Assembly: GCA_047975025.1 (NCBI GenBank) | Contig: JBKECY010000018.1 | Span: 1-64,000 of the forward strand | Source of the DNA: JBKECY01 sp047975025 | GTDB taxonomy: Bacteria > Bacillota > Clostridia > Lachnospirales > Lachnospiraceae | Reading direction: 5' to 3' | DNA: 64,000 nucleotides | Notes under the pieces: model-generated | What the model was told of the DNA's origin: nothing | The model's input: the letters and a program-made list of their open reading frames with translations, nothing else | Databases searched by the model: none | Program-made: the position numbers and the translations under genes | Part shown: positions 42,332 through 51,765 of the stretch, piece by piece | Layout: the number at the start of each line of letters is the position of its first letter | How positions within the stretch are numbered: the first letter of the stretch is position 1

Positions 42332-43810
42332 ATGTTGTATAAAGCGGTACTTTTTGATTTAGACGGGACACTTACGGCCTCTGCGGAAGGCATTACAAAA
42401 TCGGTGCAATATGCCTTGATGAAGATGGGGGTACCTGCACCTGATCTGCATGCGCTTGAGGAATTTGTGGGACCGCCGCTTCGTGAACAATTCATGAAGT
42501 TCGCCGGCTTTACATCCGAAGAAGCAGAGCAGGCAATTCACTACTATCGAGAGAGGTATTCGGCAGAAGGCTATCTTGAGAATCAGCCATATCCAGGATG
42601 TATTGCTATGCTGGCAGAGTTGAAAAGGAAGGGGATTCGACTTGCGGTTGCCTCTTCCAAACCTACATTTTATGTGGAGAAGATCATTAAGCACTATAAA
42701 ATGGATCTCTATTTTGACGCAGTAGTCGGAAGTGAGTTAGATGGTACACGTTCCAAAAAGGAAGAAGTCATTGAAGAGGCGCTGGCGCGCATTGGGTTTC
42801 TGGAAGCAAGAAGCCAGGTGCTCATGGTGGGAGACCGAAAGTTTGATATAGAAGGCGCACGGGCTTGTGGGATTGACAGTCTGGCGGTTCGCTATGGCTA
42901 TGGTACGGCTGAGGAATTACAGCGTGCAAAGCCGGACCATACGGTGGGCAGTACGGAAGAAATCGTAAGATATATCCTCCCGCGCCCCAAAGTGCTTAGA
43001 GTGTTGGGTGCTTTGTGGGAGATTTTGTACCCGATATTGATTATTCTGGCAGCAAATGTGGCTGCCGCTAATATTGTATATATGGTACTTGTTATATATA
43101 CAGGAAATATGAATTTGGATATTCTGGAATATCAGATGCCGATTCTCGGACTGACTGCCGTTTGTAATATTGCGTGTATGGTACCGATCCTAAAATGGGA
43201 GCAAGGACGTATCCCAAGAGCTGTAGGCTCTAAAAAATTTGGGGGACTAAAGCTTCGCAACATGGCTGCCATACTAATTTTTGCAGCGGCCAGCTCACAG
43301 GTTATCAATTATTTGCTGACGTTGTCGGGAATCGATCGAATATTTACCGAGTACTCTGAGCTGTCGGCGACTGTGTTTGATAATCCGCTGCCATTGCTTT
43401 TGCTGGTGATTGGTGTTCTGGGGCCTGTTTCGGAGGAGTTGGTCTTTCGGGGGCTTGTATTTACCAGAATGAAAAAATACATGTCACCGGGTAAAGCTAT
43501 CTTACTTTCCAGTCTTTTGTTTGGCCTCTATCATATGAATGTGGTGCAATTTATTTATGCTACCTGCCTGGGTATTCTGATGGCAGCCTTATATGAAAGA
43601 GAAAAGTCGTTACTGGCACCAATGTTATATCATATAGCGGCTAATATCTGGTCGGTATTGTTCAGTTATTTTGGAGATACACTGTCGGGAGTAGCTGGCG
43701 GAGGAGTCATATTGGTCTTACTGGTGGTTGAAGTGGTCATAACTTTAACAGGCGGGTATCGGATTTTTGCTAAGTATACTAAAAAATATAATGAAAATCC
43801 AAAACAATAA
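42332..43810 (+). CDS. HAD phosphatase fused to a CPBP-family intramembrane protease
   Basis: A 492-residue two-part protein. Residues 1 to about 215 form a phosphoglycolate-phosphatase-like HAD domain: LFDLDGTLTAS with nucleophile Asp, VASSKP, and VGDRKFDIEGA. From about 220 a membrane domain begins, with CPBP (Abi/Rce1) motifs SEELVFRG, FGLYHMN and YHIAANIW. CPBP proteins are prenyl-endopeptidase-like and often act in bacteriocin immunity. The link between the two activities is not known. The ATG follows AAGGAGAGATTCG. Confidence 0.88.
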   Translation: MLYKAVLFDLDGTLTASAEGITKSVQYALMKMGVPAPDLHALEEFVGPPLREQFMKFAGFTSEEAEQAIHYYRERYSAEGYLENQPYPGCIAMLAELKRKGIRLAVASSKPTFYVEKIIKHYKMDLYFDAVVGSELDGTRSKKEEVIEEALARIGFLEARSQVLMVGDRKFDIEGARACGIDSLAVRYGYGTAEELQRAKPDHTVGSTEEIVRYILPRPKVLRVLGALWEILYPILIILAANVAAANIVYMVLVIYTGNMNLDILEYQMPILGLTAVCNIACMVPILKWEQGRIPRAVGSKKFGGLKLRNMAAILIFAAASSQVINYLLTLSGIDRIFTEYSELSATVFDNPLPLLLLVIGVLGPVSEELVFRGLVFTRMKKYMSPGKAILLSSLLFGLYHMNVVQFIYATCLGILMAALYEREKSLLAPMLYHIAANIWSVLFSYFGDTLSGVAGGGVILVLLVVEVVITLTGGYRIFAKYTKKYNENPKQ

Positions 43811-43827
43811 ACTGAATAATGATAAAA

Positions 43828-43922
43828 TTATCTGACAATAATGTTAAAAATACTAAATAGTCGAATTGTCAGACAATTATAGTAAAAAAGTTGTTTACAG
43901 TCTACTCAAAATGTTGTATAGT
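43828..43922 (+). promoter_or_regulatory. gltBD promoter with two dyad-symmetric candidate operators
   Basis: TTTACA (43894-43899), 17 bases, TATAGT (43917-43922). Upstream are two related dyads: TTATCTGACAATAA (43829-43842) and AATTGTCAGACAATT (43864-43878). The shared half TGACAAT / ATTGTCA suggests two binding sites for one regulator. Confidence 0.65.
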
Positions 43923-43957
43923 GTACAAAGTAAAAAGAATGAGGAGGCTGTATATAA

Positions 43958-46900
43958 ATGAAAAATACTTTATATGATGAGCGGTTCGAGCATGATAACT
44001 GTGGTATTGGTGCAGTAGTCAATATCAAGGGAATCAAAACTCGGCAGACCGTAGAAAATGCACTCAAAATTGTAGAGAACCTGGAGCACAGAGCTGGAAA
44101 AGATGCCGATGGAAAAACAGGTGACGGTGTTGGAATCCTGCTGCAGATTTCACATAAATTTTTTAGCAGAGCCTGTAAGAGCGCTTCCATCCCGATTGGA
44201 GACGAATTAGATTATGGCGTGGGTATGTTCTTCTTTTCCCAAGATGAGCTGCAGCGTAATCAGGCTAAAAAAATGTTTGAAGTCATCGTGGAAAAGGAAG
44301 ATCTTGAATTTTTAGGCTGGCGCGAAGTGCCGACTCACCCGGGAGTGCTGGGACAAAGAGCGGTAGATGTGATGCCTTGTATCATGCAGGCTTTTATTAA
44401 ACGCCCGGCCGGGACAGCTCGCGGTGCCGAATTTGACCGAAAACTTTATATTGTACGTCGTGTATTTGAGCAAAGCTCTGAAAGTACCTATGTACCTTCC
44501 TTGTCGAGCCGTACAATTGCATACAAGGGAATGTTTCTTGTGAATCAGCTTAGGACATTCTATTCCGATTTACAAAGTGAATATTATGAATCAGCAATCG
44601 CATTGGTACATTCAAGATTCAGTACGAATACGAATCCAAGCTGGGACAGAGCGCATCCGAACAGAATCATTGTGCATAATGGAGAGATCAATACCATCCG
44701 CGGTAACCAGGACAAGATGCTTGCACGTGAAGAAACCATGGAAAATGGTCTGTTAAAGGATGATCTGCACAAGGTGCTGCCGGTTATTAATGCAAAAGGT
44801 TCGGATTCCGCAATGCTTGACAACACATTAGAGTTCCTGGTAATGAGTGGCATGCCACTGCCTTTGGCCGTCATGATTACAATCCCTGAGCCGTGGGCAA
44901 ATAATCGCACTATGTCGCAGGAGAAAAAGGATTTCTACCAATACTATGCGACTATGATGGAGCCATGGGATGGTCCTGCTTCCATTTTGTTTAGTGACGG
45001 TGAAATCATGGGGGCTGTGTTAGATCGTAATGGTCTGCGCCCGTCTCGTTACTACATTACAGAAGATGGCTACGTGATACTTTCTTCTGAAGTAGGTGTG
45101 CTGGATATTGAACCATCGAAGATTGTACAAAAAGAAAGACTGCATCCGGGTAAAATGCTTTTGGTAGATACCGTACAGGGTAAAGTTATTTCAGATGATG
45201 AATTAAAAGAATTCTATGCGCGCAAGCAGCCGTACGGGGAGTGGCTTGACAATTATCTGGTATCCTTAAGAGAGTTGACAATTCCAAATGAAAGAGTCGT
45301 GGAATATACGGAAGAGGAGATGGCACGCCTTCATAAAGCCTTCGGCTATACATATGAAGATTATCGTACCTCGATTCTGAATATGGCAACCTCCGGTGGC
45401 GAGGGAATTGGTGCCATGGGTGTTGATTCACCTTTGCCGGTTCTTTCTAAAGCCAGACAACCCTTGTTTGGTTATTTCAAACAGTTATTTGCACAGGTTA
45501 CAAATCCGCCGATTGATGCGATCAGAGAAGAAATTGTTACGTCTACCACAGTCTATGTTGGCGAGGATGGCAATCTGATTGAAGAACGTCCGGAAAACTG
45601 CTCTGTTCTAAAAGTTGTAAATCCGATCTTGACGAACACAGATCTTCTGAAAATCAAATCTATGAAGAAGAAGAACTTCAAGGTTGAAGTTGTTCCGATT
45701 CTGTTCTATAAGAATACGAATCTGGAAAAAGCTGTGGAGCATTTGTTCGTAGAGATTGACCGGGCATATAGAAATGATGCTAATATCATTATCCTCTCAG
45801 ACAGAGGAGTGGATGAAAACCATGTGGCAATACCGTCACTTTTGGCTGTATCGGCAGTTCATCAGTATCTGGTAAGGACGAAGAAACGTACATCACTGGC
45901 GATTATTCTGGAATCAGGAGAGCCAAGAGAAGTACATCATTTCGCGACATTGCTGGGCTTTGGCGCTTGTGCCATCAATCCCTATCTGGCGCAGGAGAGC
46001 ATTCGTGAGCTGATCAAAGACGGTATGCTGGACAAAGACTATTATGCGGCCGTCAATGATTACAACAGTGCTGTACTGCATGGAATTGTTAAGATCGCAT
46101 CCAAGATGGGAATTTCAACAATTCAGTCTTATCAGGGAGCACAGATTTTTGAAGCAATCGGAGTGGACAAGGTCTTAATCGACAAATACTTCACTGATAC
46201 AGTCAGCCGCATTGGCGGAATTACAATTGACGATATTGAACGGGAAGCGAATGAACTGCATTCAGAAGCGTTTGACTCTCTGGGTCTTGAAACGGATCTG
46301 ACACTGGACAATCTTGGACGCCATAAAATGAGAAGTGGCGGAGAGGAGCATTTATATAATCCGAGAACCATACATACCTTACAGCAGGCAGTGAAGAGAG
46401 CGGATTATACAATGTTTAAAGAATATACGAAACTGCTGGATGAAGAGCAGCAATCAGGTGTATTGAGAGATTTGATTGATATCAAATTTCCTGCAAAAGG
46501 TATTGCGCTTACAGAAGTGGAAAGTGTGGAGTCTATCGTCAAACGCTTTAAGACGGGAGCGATGTCCTATGGTTCCATCTCGCAGGAAGCACACGAAACT
46601 CTGGCAATTGCCATGAACAAACTGCATGGCAAGTCCAATAGCGGTGAAGGTGGAGAAAGTCTGGATCGACTTGTCATTGGGAAAGACGGACTTAACAGAT
46701 GCTCGGCGATTAAGCAGGTAGCATCAGGACGGTTTGGTGTCACCTCACAATATCTGGTCAGTGCACAAGAACTTCAGATCAAGATGGCACAGGGGGCAAA
46801 ACCGGGCGAAGGCGGACATCTGCCGGGAGCAAAAGTGTATCCCTGGATTGCGAAGACGCGTCATTCAACACCCGGTGTAGGGCTGATCTCGCCGCCGCCG

Positions 46901-48484
46901 CATCATGATATCTATTCGATCGAAGATTTGGCACAGCTGATTTACGATCTTAAAAATGCAAATACAGAAGCCAGAATTTCGGTTAAGCTGGTATCTGAAG
47001 CAGGTGTTGGTACAGTGGCTGCCGGTGTGGCAAAAGCAGGAGCACAGGTAATTCTGATTTCCGGTTACGATGGTGGAACCGGTGCAGCGCCAATCAGTTC
47101 TATTCATAATGCAGGACTTCCTTGGGAACTTGGACTGGCTGAGACGCATCAGACATTGATTATGAACGGACTGCGCAAAAAGGTACGAATTGAAGCAGAC
47201 GGTAAGTTAATGACCGGAAAGCATGTGGCAATTGCTGCGATGCTGGGGGCTGAGGAGTTTGGCTTTGCGACAGCTCCGCTGGTAACATTGGGCTGCGTTA
47301 TGATGCGTGTCTGCAATCTGGATACGTGTCCGGTAGGAATTGCAACACAGAATCCTGAGCTTCGGAAGCGCTTTGCCGGAAAGCCGGAATACGTCATTCA
47401 CTTCATGCAGTATATCGCAGAAGAATTAAGAGAGTATATGGCTAAATTAGGTGTACGTACTGTGGACGAACTGGTCGGACGTACTGAATTTCTGAAGGAA
47501 AAAACATCAGGCAGAACCGAGAAGACAAGAAAGCTGGATTTATCTGCGATCTTATCTAACCCGTTTGCCAATGACGGAGAAAAATATACGTTTGATCCGA
47601 AACAGGTCTACAATTTTGAATTAGACAAACGTGTGGACAGGACCATCCTGATGAAGCGCTTCAAAGATGCGTTTGATAAAGGACAGCCCAAGAGTCTGGA
47701 AATTGATGTAACAAATACAGACCGTACATTTGGAACGATGTTCGGTTCTGAGATTACGAAGAAGTTCGGCGATACACTCGATGAAGATACATACAGAGTT
47801 AAGTGTAATGGTGCCGGCGGACAAAGCTTCGGCGCGTTTATCCCGAAAGGCTTGACGCTGGAACTGGTCGGAGACAGCAATGACTACTTTGGTAAAGGCC
47901 TCTCAGGCGGAAAGCTGATTGTCTATCCGCAGCAGGGAATTAAGTTTAAGCAGGATGAAAATATTATCATTGGTAATGTGGCCTTATATGGTGCCACCAG
48001 CGGAAAAGCTTACATCAATGGTGTGGCCGGTGAGCGGTTCTGTGTACGTAATTCCGGTGCGATTGCGGTTGCTGAGGGTGTTGGTGATCATGGATGCGAA
48101 TACATGACCGGTGGACGTGTTGTCATTCTTGGAGACGTGGGCAAGAACTTTGCTGCCGGTATGAGTGGCGGTATCGCATATGTACTCGATGAAGACAGCA
48201 ATCTGTATATCAAAACCAATAAAGAGATGATTTCCATTGACAAAGTGAACTCCAAGTATGATGTGCAGGAGCTTAAAGAGATGATCTGTGATCATGTAGC
48301 CTACACCAATTCAGTGAAGGGAAAAGAAATCCTGGAGCATTTCGAAGAATATCTGCCTAAGTTCAAGAAAATCATTCCATACGATTACAGCCGAATGCTG
48401 ACGACGATCGTGAAAATGGAAGAAAAAGGCTTAAGCAGTCAACAGGCTCAAATTGAAGCTTTTTACGCAATCACAAATAAATAG
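43958..48484 (+). CDS. gltB: Glutamate synthase, large (alpha) subunit
   Basis: A 1508-residue enzyme. Domains in order: class II glutaminase with nucleophile Cys15 (DNCGIGAVVN, needing removal of a short propeptide), central domain, FMN-binding synthase barrel (about 800-1190, GAMSYGSISQEAHE, PGEGGHLPGAKV) with the iron-sulfur motif CNLDTCPVG, and C-terminal beta-helix (GATSGKAYINGVAGERF). It transfers the amide of glutamine to 2-oxoglutarate. It is coupled to gltD twelve bases later. Confidence 0.97.
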   Translation: MKNTLYDERFEHDNCGIGAVVNIKGIKTRQTVENALKIVENLEHRAGKDADGKTGDGVGILLQISHKFFSRACKSASIPIGDELDYGVGMFFFSQDELQRNQAKKMFEVIVEKEDLEFLGWREVPTHPGVLGQRAVDVMPCIMQAFIKRPAGTARGAEFDRKLYIVRRVFEQSSESTYVPSLSSRTIAYKGMFLVNQLRTFYSDLQSEYYESAIALVHSRFSTNTNPSWDRAHPNRIIVHNGEINTIRGNQDKMLAREETMENGLLKDDLHKVLPVINAKGSDSAMLDNTLEFLVMSGMPLPLAVMITIPEPWANNRTMSQEKKDFYQYYATMMEPWDGPASILFSDGEIMGAVLDRNGLRPSRYYITEDGYVILSSEVGVLDIEPSKIVQKERLHPGKMLLVDTVQGKVISDDELKEFYARKQPYGEWLDNYLVSLRELTIPNERVVEYTEEEMARLHKAFGYTYEDYRTSILNMATSGGEGIGAMGVDSPLPVLSKARQPLFGYFKQLFAQVTNPPIDAIREEIVTSTTVYVGEDGNLIEERPENCSVLKVVNPILTNTDLLKIKSMKKKNFKVEVVPILFYKNTNLEKAVEHLFVEIDRAYRNDANIIILSDRGVDENHVAIPSLLAVSAVHQYLVRTKKRTSLAIILESGEPREVHHFATLLGFGACAINPYLAQESIRELIKDGMLDKDYYAAVNDYNSAVLHGIVKIASKMGISTIQSYQGAQIFEAIGVDKVLIDKYFTDTVSRIGGITIDDIEREANELHSEAFDSLGLETDLTLDNLGRHKMRSGGEEHLYNPRTIHTLQQAVKRADYTMFKEYTKLLDEEQQSGVLRDLIDIKFPAKGIALTEVESVESIVKRFKTGAMSYGSISQEAHETLAIAMNKLHGKSNSGEGGESLDRLVIGKDGLNRCSAIKQVASGRFGVTSQYLVSAQELQIKMAQGAKPGEGGHLPGAKVYPWIAKTRHSTPGVGLISPPPHHDIYSIEDLAQLIYDLKNANTEARISVKLVSEAGVGTVAAGVAKAGAQVILISGYDGGTGAAPISSIHNAGLPWELGLAETHQTLIMNGLRKKVRIEADGKLMTGKHVAIAAMLGAEEFGFATAPLVTLGCVMMRVCNLDTCPVGIATQNPELRKRFAGKPEYVIHFMQYIAEELREYMAKLGVRTVDELVGRTEFLKEKTSGRTEKTRKLDLSAILSNPFANDGEKYTFDPKQVYNFELDKRVDRTILMKRFKDAFDKGQPKSLEIDVTNTDRTFGTMFGSEITKKFGDTLDEDTYRVKCNGAGGQSFGAFIPKGLTLELVGDSNDYFGKGLSGGKLIVYPQQGIKFKQDENIIIGNVALYGATSGKAYINGVAGERFCVRNSGAIAVAEGVGDHGCEYMTGGRVVILGDVGKNFAAGMSGGIAYVLDEDSNLYIKTNKEMISIDKVNSKYDVQELKEMICDHVAYTNSVKGKEILEHFEEYLPKFKKIIPYDYSRMLTTIVKMEEKGLSSQQAQIEAFYAITNK

Positions 48485-48496
48485 GAGGTAGGATGC

Positions 48497-49990
48497 ATGG
48501 GAAAACCAACCGGATTTTTAGAATATAGAAGAGTAAACAGCATGGCTGAAAAGCCAAAAGCAAGAATCAGACATTTTAAGGAATTCCATTTTGCCCTTCC
48601 TATAGATGAGCAAAAAAGACAGGGAGCCAGATGTATGGATTGTGGTGTTCCGTTCTGCCAGTCAGGGGCGACCCTGGCAGGTATGACCTCGGGCTGCCCG
48701 CTGCACAACCTGATTCCTGAATGGAATGACCTTGTATTCAGAGACAACTGGAAACAGGCATATACCAGATTGATTAAGACGGATAATTTTCCGGAATTTA
48801 CCGGAAGGGTCTGTCCGGCACTTTGTGAGGCATCGTGTACCTGCGGTCTGAATACGGATCCTGTTGCCATCAAAGGGAACGAATACAGTATTATTGAACG
48901 TGCTTTTAAAGAAGGGTATGCCGTACCAAAGCCGCCTAAAGTCAGAACCGGGAAGAAAATTGCCATAATTGGCAGCGGACCGGCAGGGCTTGCAGCCGCA
49001 GACCAGCTGAACCGTCGTGGACACCAGGTAACTGTATATGAGAGAAATGACCGTATTGGAGGACTTTTGCGTTATGGAATCCCCAATATGAAACTCGAGA
49101 AACATATTATTGACCGCAGAGTCAGTCTGATGGAGGCGGAAGGGATTCGGTTCCTGACCAATATGGATGTGGGGAATAATGTCAAACCGGCACAGCTGCT
49201 CAAAGAATACGACAGAGTCATCCTCACATGCGGTGCTTCTAATCCCAGAGACTTGAATGCACCGGGGCGTGATGCAAAAGGCATTTATTTTGCGGTTGAC
49301 TTCCTGACGATTACAACAAAAAGTCTGCTGGATTCCGATTTTATGGATAAAGCCTATATCCCTGTTGAGGGTAAGAATGTGATTGTAATCGGTGGAGGTG
49401 ATACAGGAAATGACTGTGTAGGAACTTCCATACGCCTTGGCGCCAAAAGCGTTGTTCAGATTGAGATGATGCCAAAAGCTCCGGAACAAAGAACAGAGAT
49501 GAATCCCTGGCCGGAATGGCCGAGGGTCTTGAAGACAGACTATGGTCAGGAAGAGGCCATTGCAATGTTTGGAGAGGATCCGCGTGTTTATCAGACCACT
49601 GTTTCAGAATTCATCAAAAATGATAAAGGGGATTTAACACAGGTCAAACTGGTATCCCTTAAATCAAAAAAAGATGAGAAGACCGGACGCATGATGATGG
49701 TTCCTGTCAAAGGAACAGAAAGAATTGTGGATGCGGATGTAGTATTGATAGCTGCCGGATTTCTGGGGGCACAGGAATATGTGACAAAAGCCTTTAAGCT
49801 GGCTTCAGATGCACGTACGAATGTGGCGACAAAACCTGGAAGATTCGCAACAGATGTAGAGAAAGTATTCGCAGCAGGTGATATGCGTCGTGGACAGTCG
49901 CTGGTAGTATGGGCGATTCGTGAAGGACGAGAAGTTGCCAAAGAAGTAGATGAAAGTTTGATGGGATACACGAACCTGTCAGTACAATAG
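48497..49990 (+). CDS. gltD: Glutamate synthase, small (beta) subunit
   Basis: A 497-residue FAD/NAD(P)H oxidoreductase that feeds electrons to GltB. The N-terminal region holds cysteines for two [4Fe-4S] clusters (CMDCGVPFCQ, VCPALCEASCTCGL). IIGSGPAGLAAADQL binds FAD and VIGGGDTGNDCVG binds NADPH. Length is normal for the family. AGGAGG precedes the ATG. A strong terminator ends the transcript. Confidence 0.96.
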   Translation: MGKPTGFLEYRRVNSMAEKPKARIRHFKEFHFALPIDEQKRQGARCMDCGVPFCQSGATLAGMTSGCPLHNLIPEWNDLVFRDNWKQAYTRLIKTDNFPEFTGRVCPALCEASCTCGLNTDPVAIKGNEYSIIERAFKEGYAVPKPPKVRTGKKIAIIGSGPAGLAAADQLNRRGHQVTVYERNDRIGGLLRYGIPNMKLEKHIIDRRVSLMEAEGIRFLTNMDVGNNVKPAQLLKEYDRVILTCGASNPRDLNAPGRDAKGIYFAVDFLTITTKSLLDSDFMDKAYIPVEGKNVIVIGGGDTGNDCVGTSIRLGAKSVVQIEMMPKAPEQRTEMNPWPEWPRVLKTDYGQEEAIAMFGEDPRVYQTTVSEFIKNDKGDLTQVKLVSLKSKKDEKTGRMMMVPVKGTERIVDADVVLIAAGFLGAQEYVTKAFKLASDARTNVATKPGRFATDVEKVFAAGDMRRGQSLVVWAIREGREVAKEVDESLMGYTNLSVQ

Positions 49991-49993
49991 CCA

Positions 49994-50034
49994 AAAGAGC
50001 CCGGAAAGGTAAATTGCCTTTTCGGGCTCTTTCT
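49994..50034 (+). terminator. Terminator of gltBD
   Basis: AAAGAGCCCGGAAAGG pairs with CCTTTTCGGGCTCTTT around a short loop and runs into T-rich sequence. It marks the end of the chromosomal block before the prophage. Confidence 0.93.
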
Positions 50035-50181
50035 TAAAATTTCCTTAAAAGGAACAATGGTTATCTTGCTTCATAAATCGTTCAAAAACGCCGTAAAATC
50101 AACAAGTGTTAGCATTTTTAATTTTGCTTAAAGCGTCGTGAAGTAACGTGGAGTGAATTCGCTAGTGACAAATTAGTGACG
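50035..50181. other. Prophage left junction region (attachment site expected here)
   Basis: Between the gltD terminator and the integrase stop there is no gene. A perfect palindrome TTCCTTAAAAGGAA lies at 50041-50054, and AGTGAC direct repeats lie near 50164-50180. No tRNA gene is seen. The exact core cannot be fixed because the right end of the prophage is outside the window. Confidence 0.4.
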
Positions 50182-51312
50182 CTATATCAGCTCAATTGTT
50201 TCTCTCAATTCACTCAATTCCTTGTGTGTGTATATCCTCTCTGTGATATCTTTCCCGGCATGTCCAAGCAATGCCTTGATTGCTGATTCGTTCGCCCCGG
50301 CAGAATTTAAAAGGGATGCAAACGTGTGCCGGCAGTCATGGGGAGTGTGTTTGGTTTTAATGCCAGCCGATATGAGTGCCTTGTCAAAGCATTCTCTGTA
50401 CGAAAAAAGCTGGATAGCTTCTTCGAAATTGTGGAATATTATTCCGCCAAGGTCAGCATCGTATCGCCTTCTTACCATATCGTATATTTTGGAGTGGATA
50501 GGAACTACACGATTTTTCCCCGCCCTAGTCTTGGAGCCGCCTTTGAAAGTTCTCTTTTCCAAGTCAATATCAGATAACGGCATCTTACTGAGTTCGTTTA
50601 TCCTCCAACCTGAATAAATATAGATCAGCACAGTATCAACAAACGGCTTATCCTTGCTCTTCCATAGCAACCCCAACTCTTTTTTCGTAAACGGCACGCC
50701 ATGTTCATCGTCGTCCTCTTTGTTAATTTTGAGAAATTGGGTGTAGTCTTTTTCTATGACGTCATATTCTAGCGCATGCTTCGAAACTGCTCGCAGGACG
50801 AGTTTGACGTGTTCTAGGGTGGCGTGAGAGTATCCGGGGGTATCTAATATGGTTTGCATATCATCTGTTCTTAAATCGGCAAATATGCGCTTGTAGAGGG
50901 GCTCACATTTTAGATAAGCGGCGCGGTAACATTGCTCTGTACTTTTTGGGCGATAGTCGGGCTTGTTGACATATTCAACCCCAAACCGCTTGATGTACCA
51001 TTTTTTCCAAATTTCCTCGAACGTAGCACTCCTGTTGGTTGTGGAATACGGTTTTTCGTTGTACTTCACGAGCGCAATAAATGCCTCCATCCAGTCCGCA
51101 TAGTATCCAATCGGCTTCTCGTAAATTGGATATCCGTTATCGTCCCATTCTTTTACGGGCGGTCTTGCCATAAACGGCTTTGAGCGATTTCCTTTTAAAG
51201 TCACGACGCTGCCAAAACCATTCTTCATGCGCGGGTGCTTTCGCTTTTTCACCCTTGCCGGAACTAGGTACTCCTTCATGTAGTGTTGCAATTCTTGTGA
51301 TGATATTTCCAT
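50182..51312 (-). CDS. int: Prophage tyrosine-recombinase integrase
   Basis: A 376-residue phage integrase. N-terminal part with arm-binding and core-binding (SAM-like) domains, then the catalytic domain: the first Arg at about SGWRINELSKMPL, HDCRHTF with His and Arg, LLGHAGKDITERIYTH with the catalytic tyrosine. AAAAAGGAGGTTTTT precedes the ATG. Its 3' end faces the gltBD terminator, typical of an integrase next to attL. Confidence 0.95.
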   Translation of the reverse strand: MEISSQELQHYMKEYLVPARVKKRKHPRMKNGFGSVVTLKGNRSKPFMARPPVKEWDDNGYPIYEKPIGYYADWMEAFIALVKYNEKPYSTTNRSATFEEIWKKWYIKRFGVEYVNKPDYRPKSTEQCYRAAYLKCEPLYKRIFADLRTDDMQTILDTPGYSHATLEHVKLVLRAVSKHALEYDVIEKDYTQFLKINKEDDDEHGVPFTKKELGLLWKSKDKPFVDTVLIYIYSGWRINELSKMPLSDIDLEKRTFKGGSKTRAGKNRVVPIHSKIYDMVRRRYDADLGGIIFHNFEEAIQLFSYRECFDKALISAGIKTKHTPHDCRHTFASLLNSAGANESAIKALLGHAGKDITERIYTHKELSELRETIELI

Positions 51313-51348
51313 AAAAACCTCCTTTTTGGTATAAAAAATGCACCTATT

Positions 51349-51409
51349 GCTAGATGCAGCTGGAGGTGATATAATAGGTTTGCGAAGTATTATATCTAGT
51401 GCATCTAGT
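51349..51409. repeat. Nested inverted repeats upstream of int with divergent promoter-like boxes
   Basis: CTAGATGCA (51350-51358) is mirrored by TGCATCTAG (51400-51408), and inside them GATATAATA is mirrored by TATTATATC. Each inner arm contains TATAAT, one for each strand. This could be a regulator site or recombination directionality arm. Confidence 0.55.
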
Positions 51410-51458
51410 ATAGTATCTATCTAAAACAGTCTCTATTTGCCGTAGGGGCTGTTTTTTA
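51381..51458 (+). ncRNA. Candidate short RNA with its own promoter and terminator
   Basis: TTGCTA (51347-51352), exactly 17 bases, TATAAT (51370-51375) predicts a transcript from about 51381. AAAACAGTCTC and GGGGCTGTTTT then form a terminator ending at about 51456 in TTTTTT. The transcript of roughly 75 bases has no convincing reading frame and lies upstream of a small hydrophobic peptide gene. Confidence 0.45.
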
Positions 51459-51524
51459 TTGTAATAATTTTTCTCGTATGATACAATTCAATTACCGTCA
51501 GTGGACGGGTGGAAAGAAGAACGA

Positions 51525-51599
51525 TTGAGTACCTACGAATATATAATGATTGTGATAGCCGTTATTGGTTTAGCATACAAATTTTCATGTAAAAAGTAA
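51525..51599 (+). CDS. Small hydrophobic peptide, holin-like/type I toxin candidate
   Basis: TTG at 51525 opens a 24-residue frame beginning MSTYEYIMIVIAVIG and ending in a Lys-Lys tail: one membrane helix. Firmicute holin-like type I toxins often start with a TYE motif and have this shape. A promoter TTGTAA-17-TACAAT (51459-51487) and a GGTGGAAAG ribosome site precede it, and a CCGTC/GACGG hairpin lies in the leader. No antisense RNA could be pinned down. This gene is below normal calling length. Confidence 0.5.
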   Translation: MSTYEYIMIVIAVIGLAYKFSCKK

Positions 51600-51730
51600 T
51601 TCATGAGTGTCGGACGGTGTGCGCTTTGAGATAAGGGTAGTTGAGAATACGAAAACTAATCACTTTCGCTGCAAAATACTTATTAATCCCGTCTATATTT
51701 TGGTGTGCCCGACGTTTTTCACGGCGCATA

Positions 51731-51759
51731 TTGACACGCTAAGGAAAAAACTATATACT
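51731..51759 (+). promoter_or_regulatory. Strong promoter of a short RNA/peptide transcript
   Basis: TTGACA (51731-51736), 17-base spacer, TATACT (51754-51759): the best match to the sigma-A consensus in the prophage. Confidence 0.75.
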
Positions 51760-51765
51760 GAATAC

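Noticed and set aside
50035..50181. A tRNA gene as prophage attachment site
   Set aside because: No cloverleaf or CCA-type 3' end is visible between the gltD terminator and int.
51345..51349. Attenuator in the int leader formed by TGCATC/GGTGCA and a T run on the minus strand
   Set aside because: No convincing minus-strand promoter could be placed far enough upstream for the competing arm to be transcribed.
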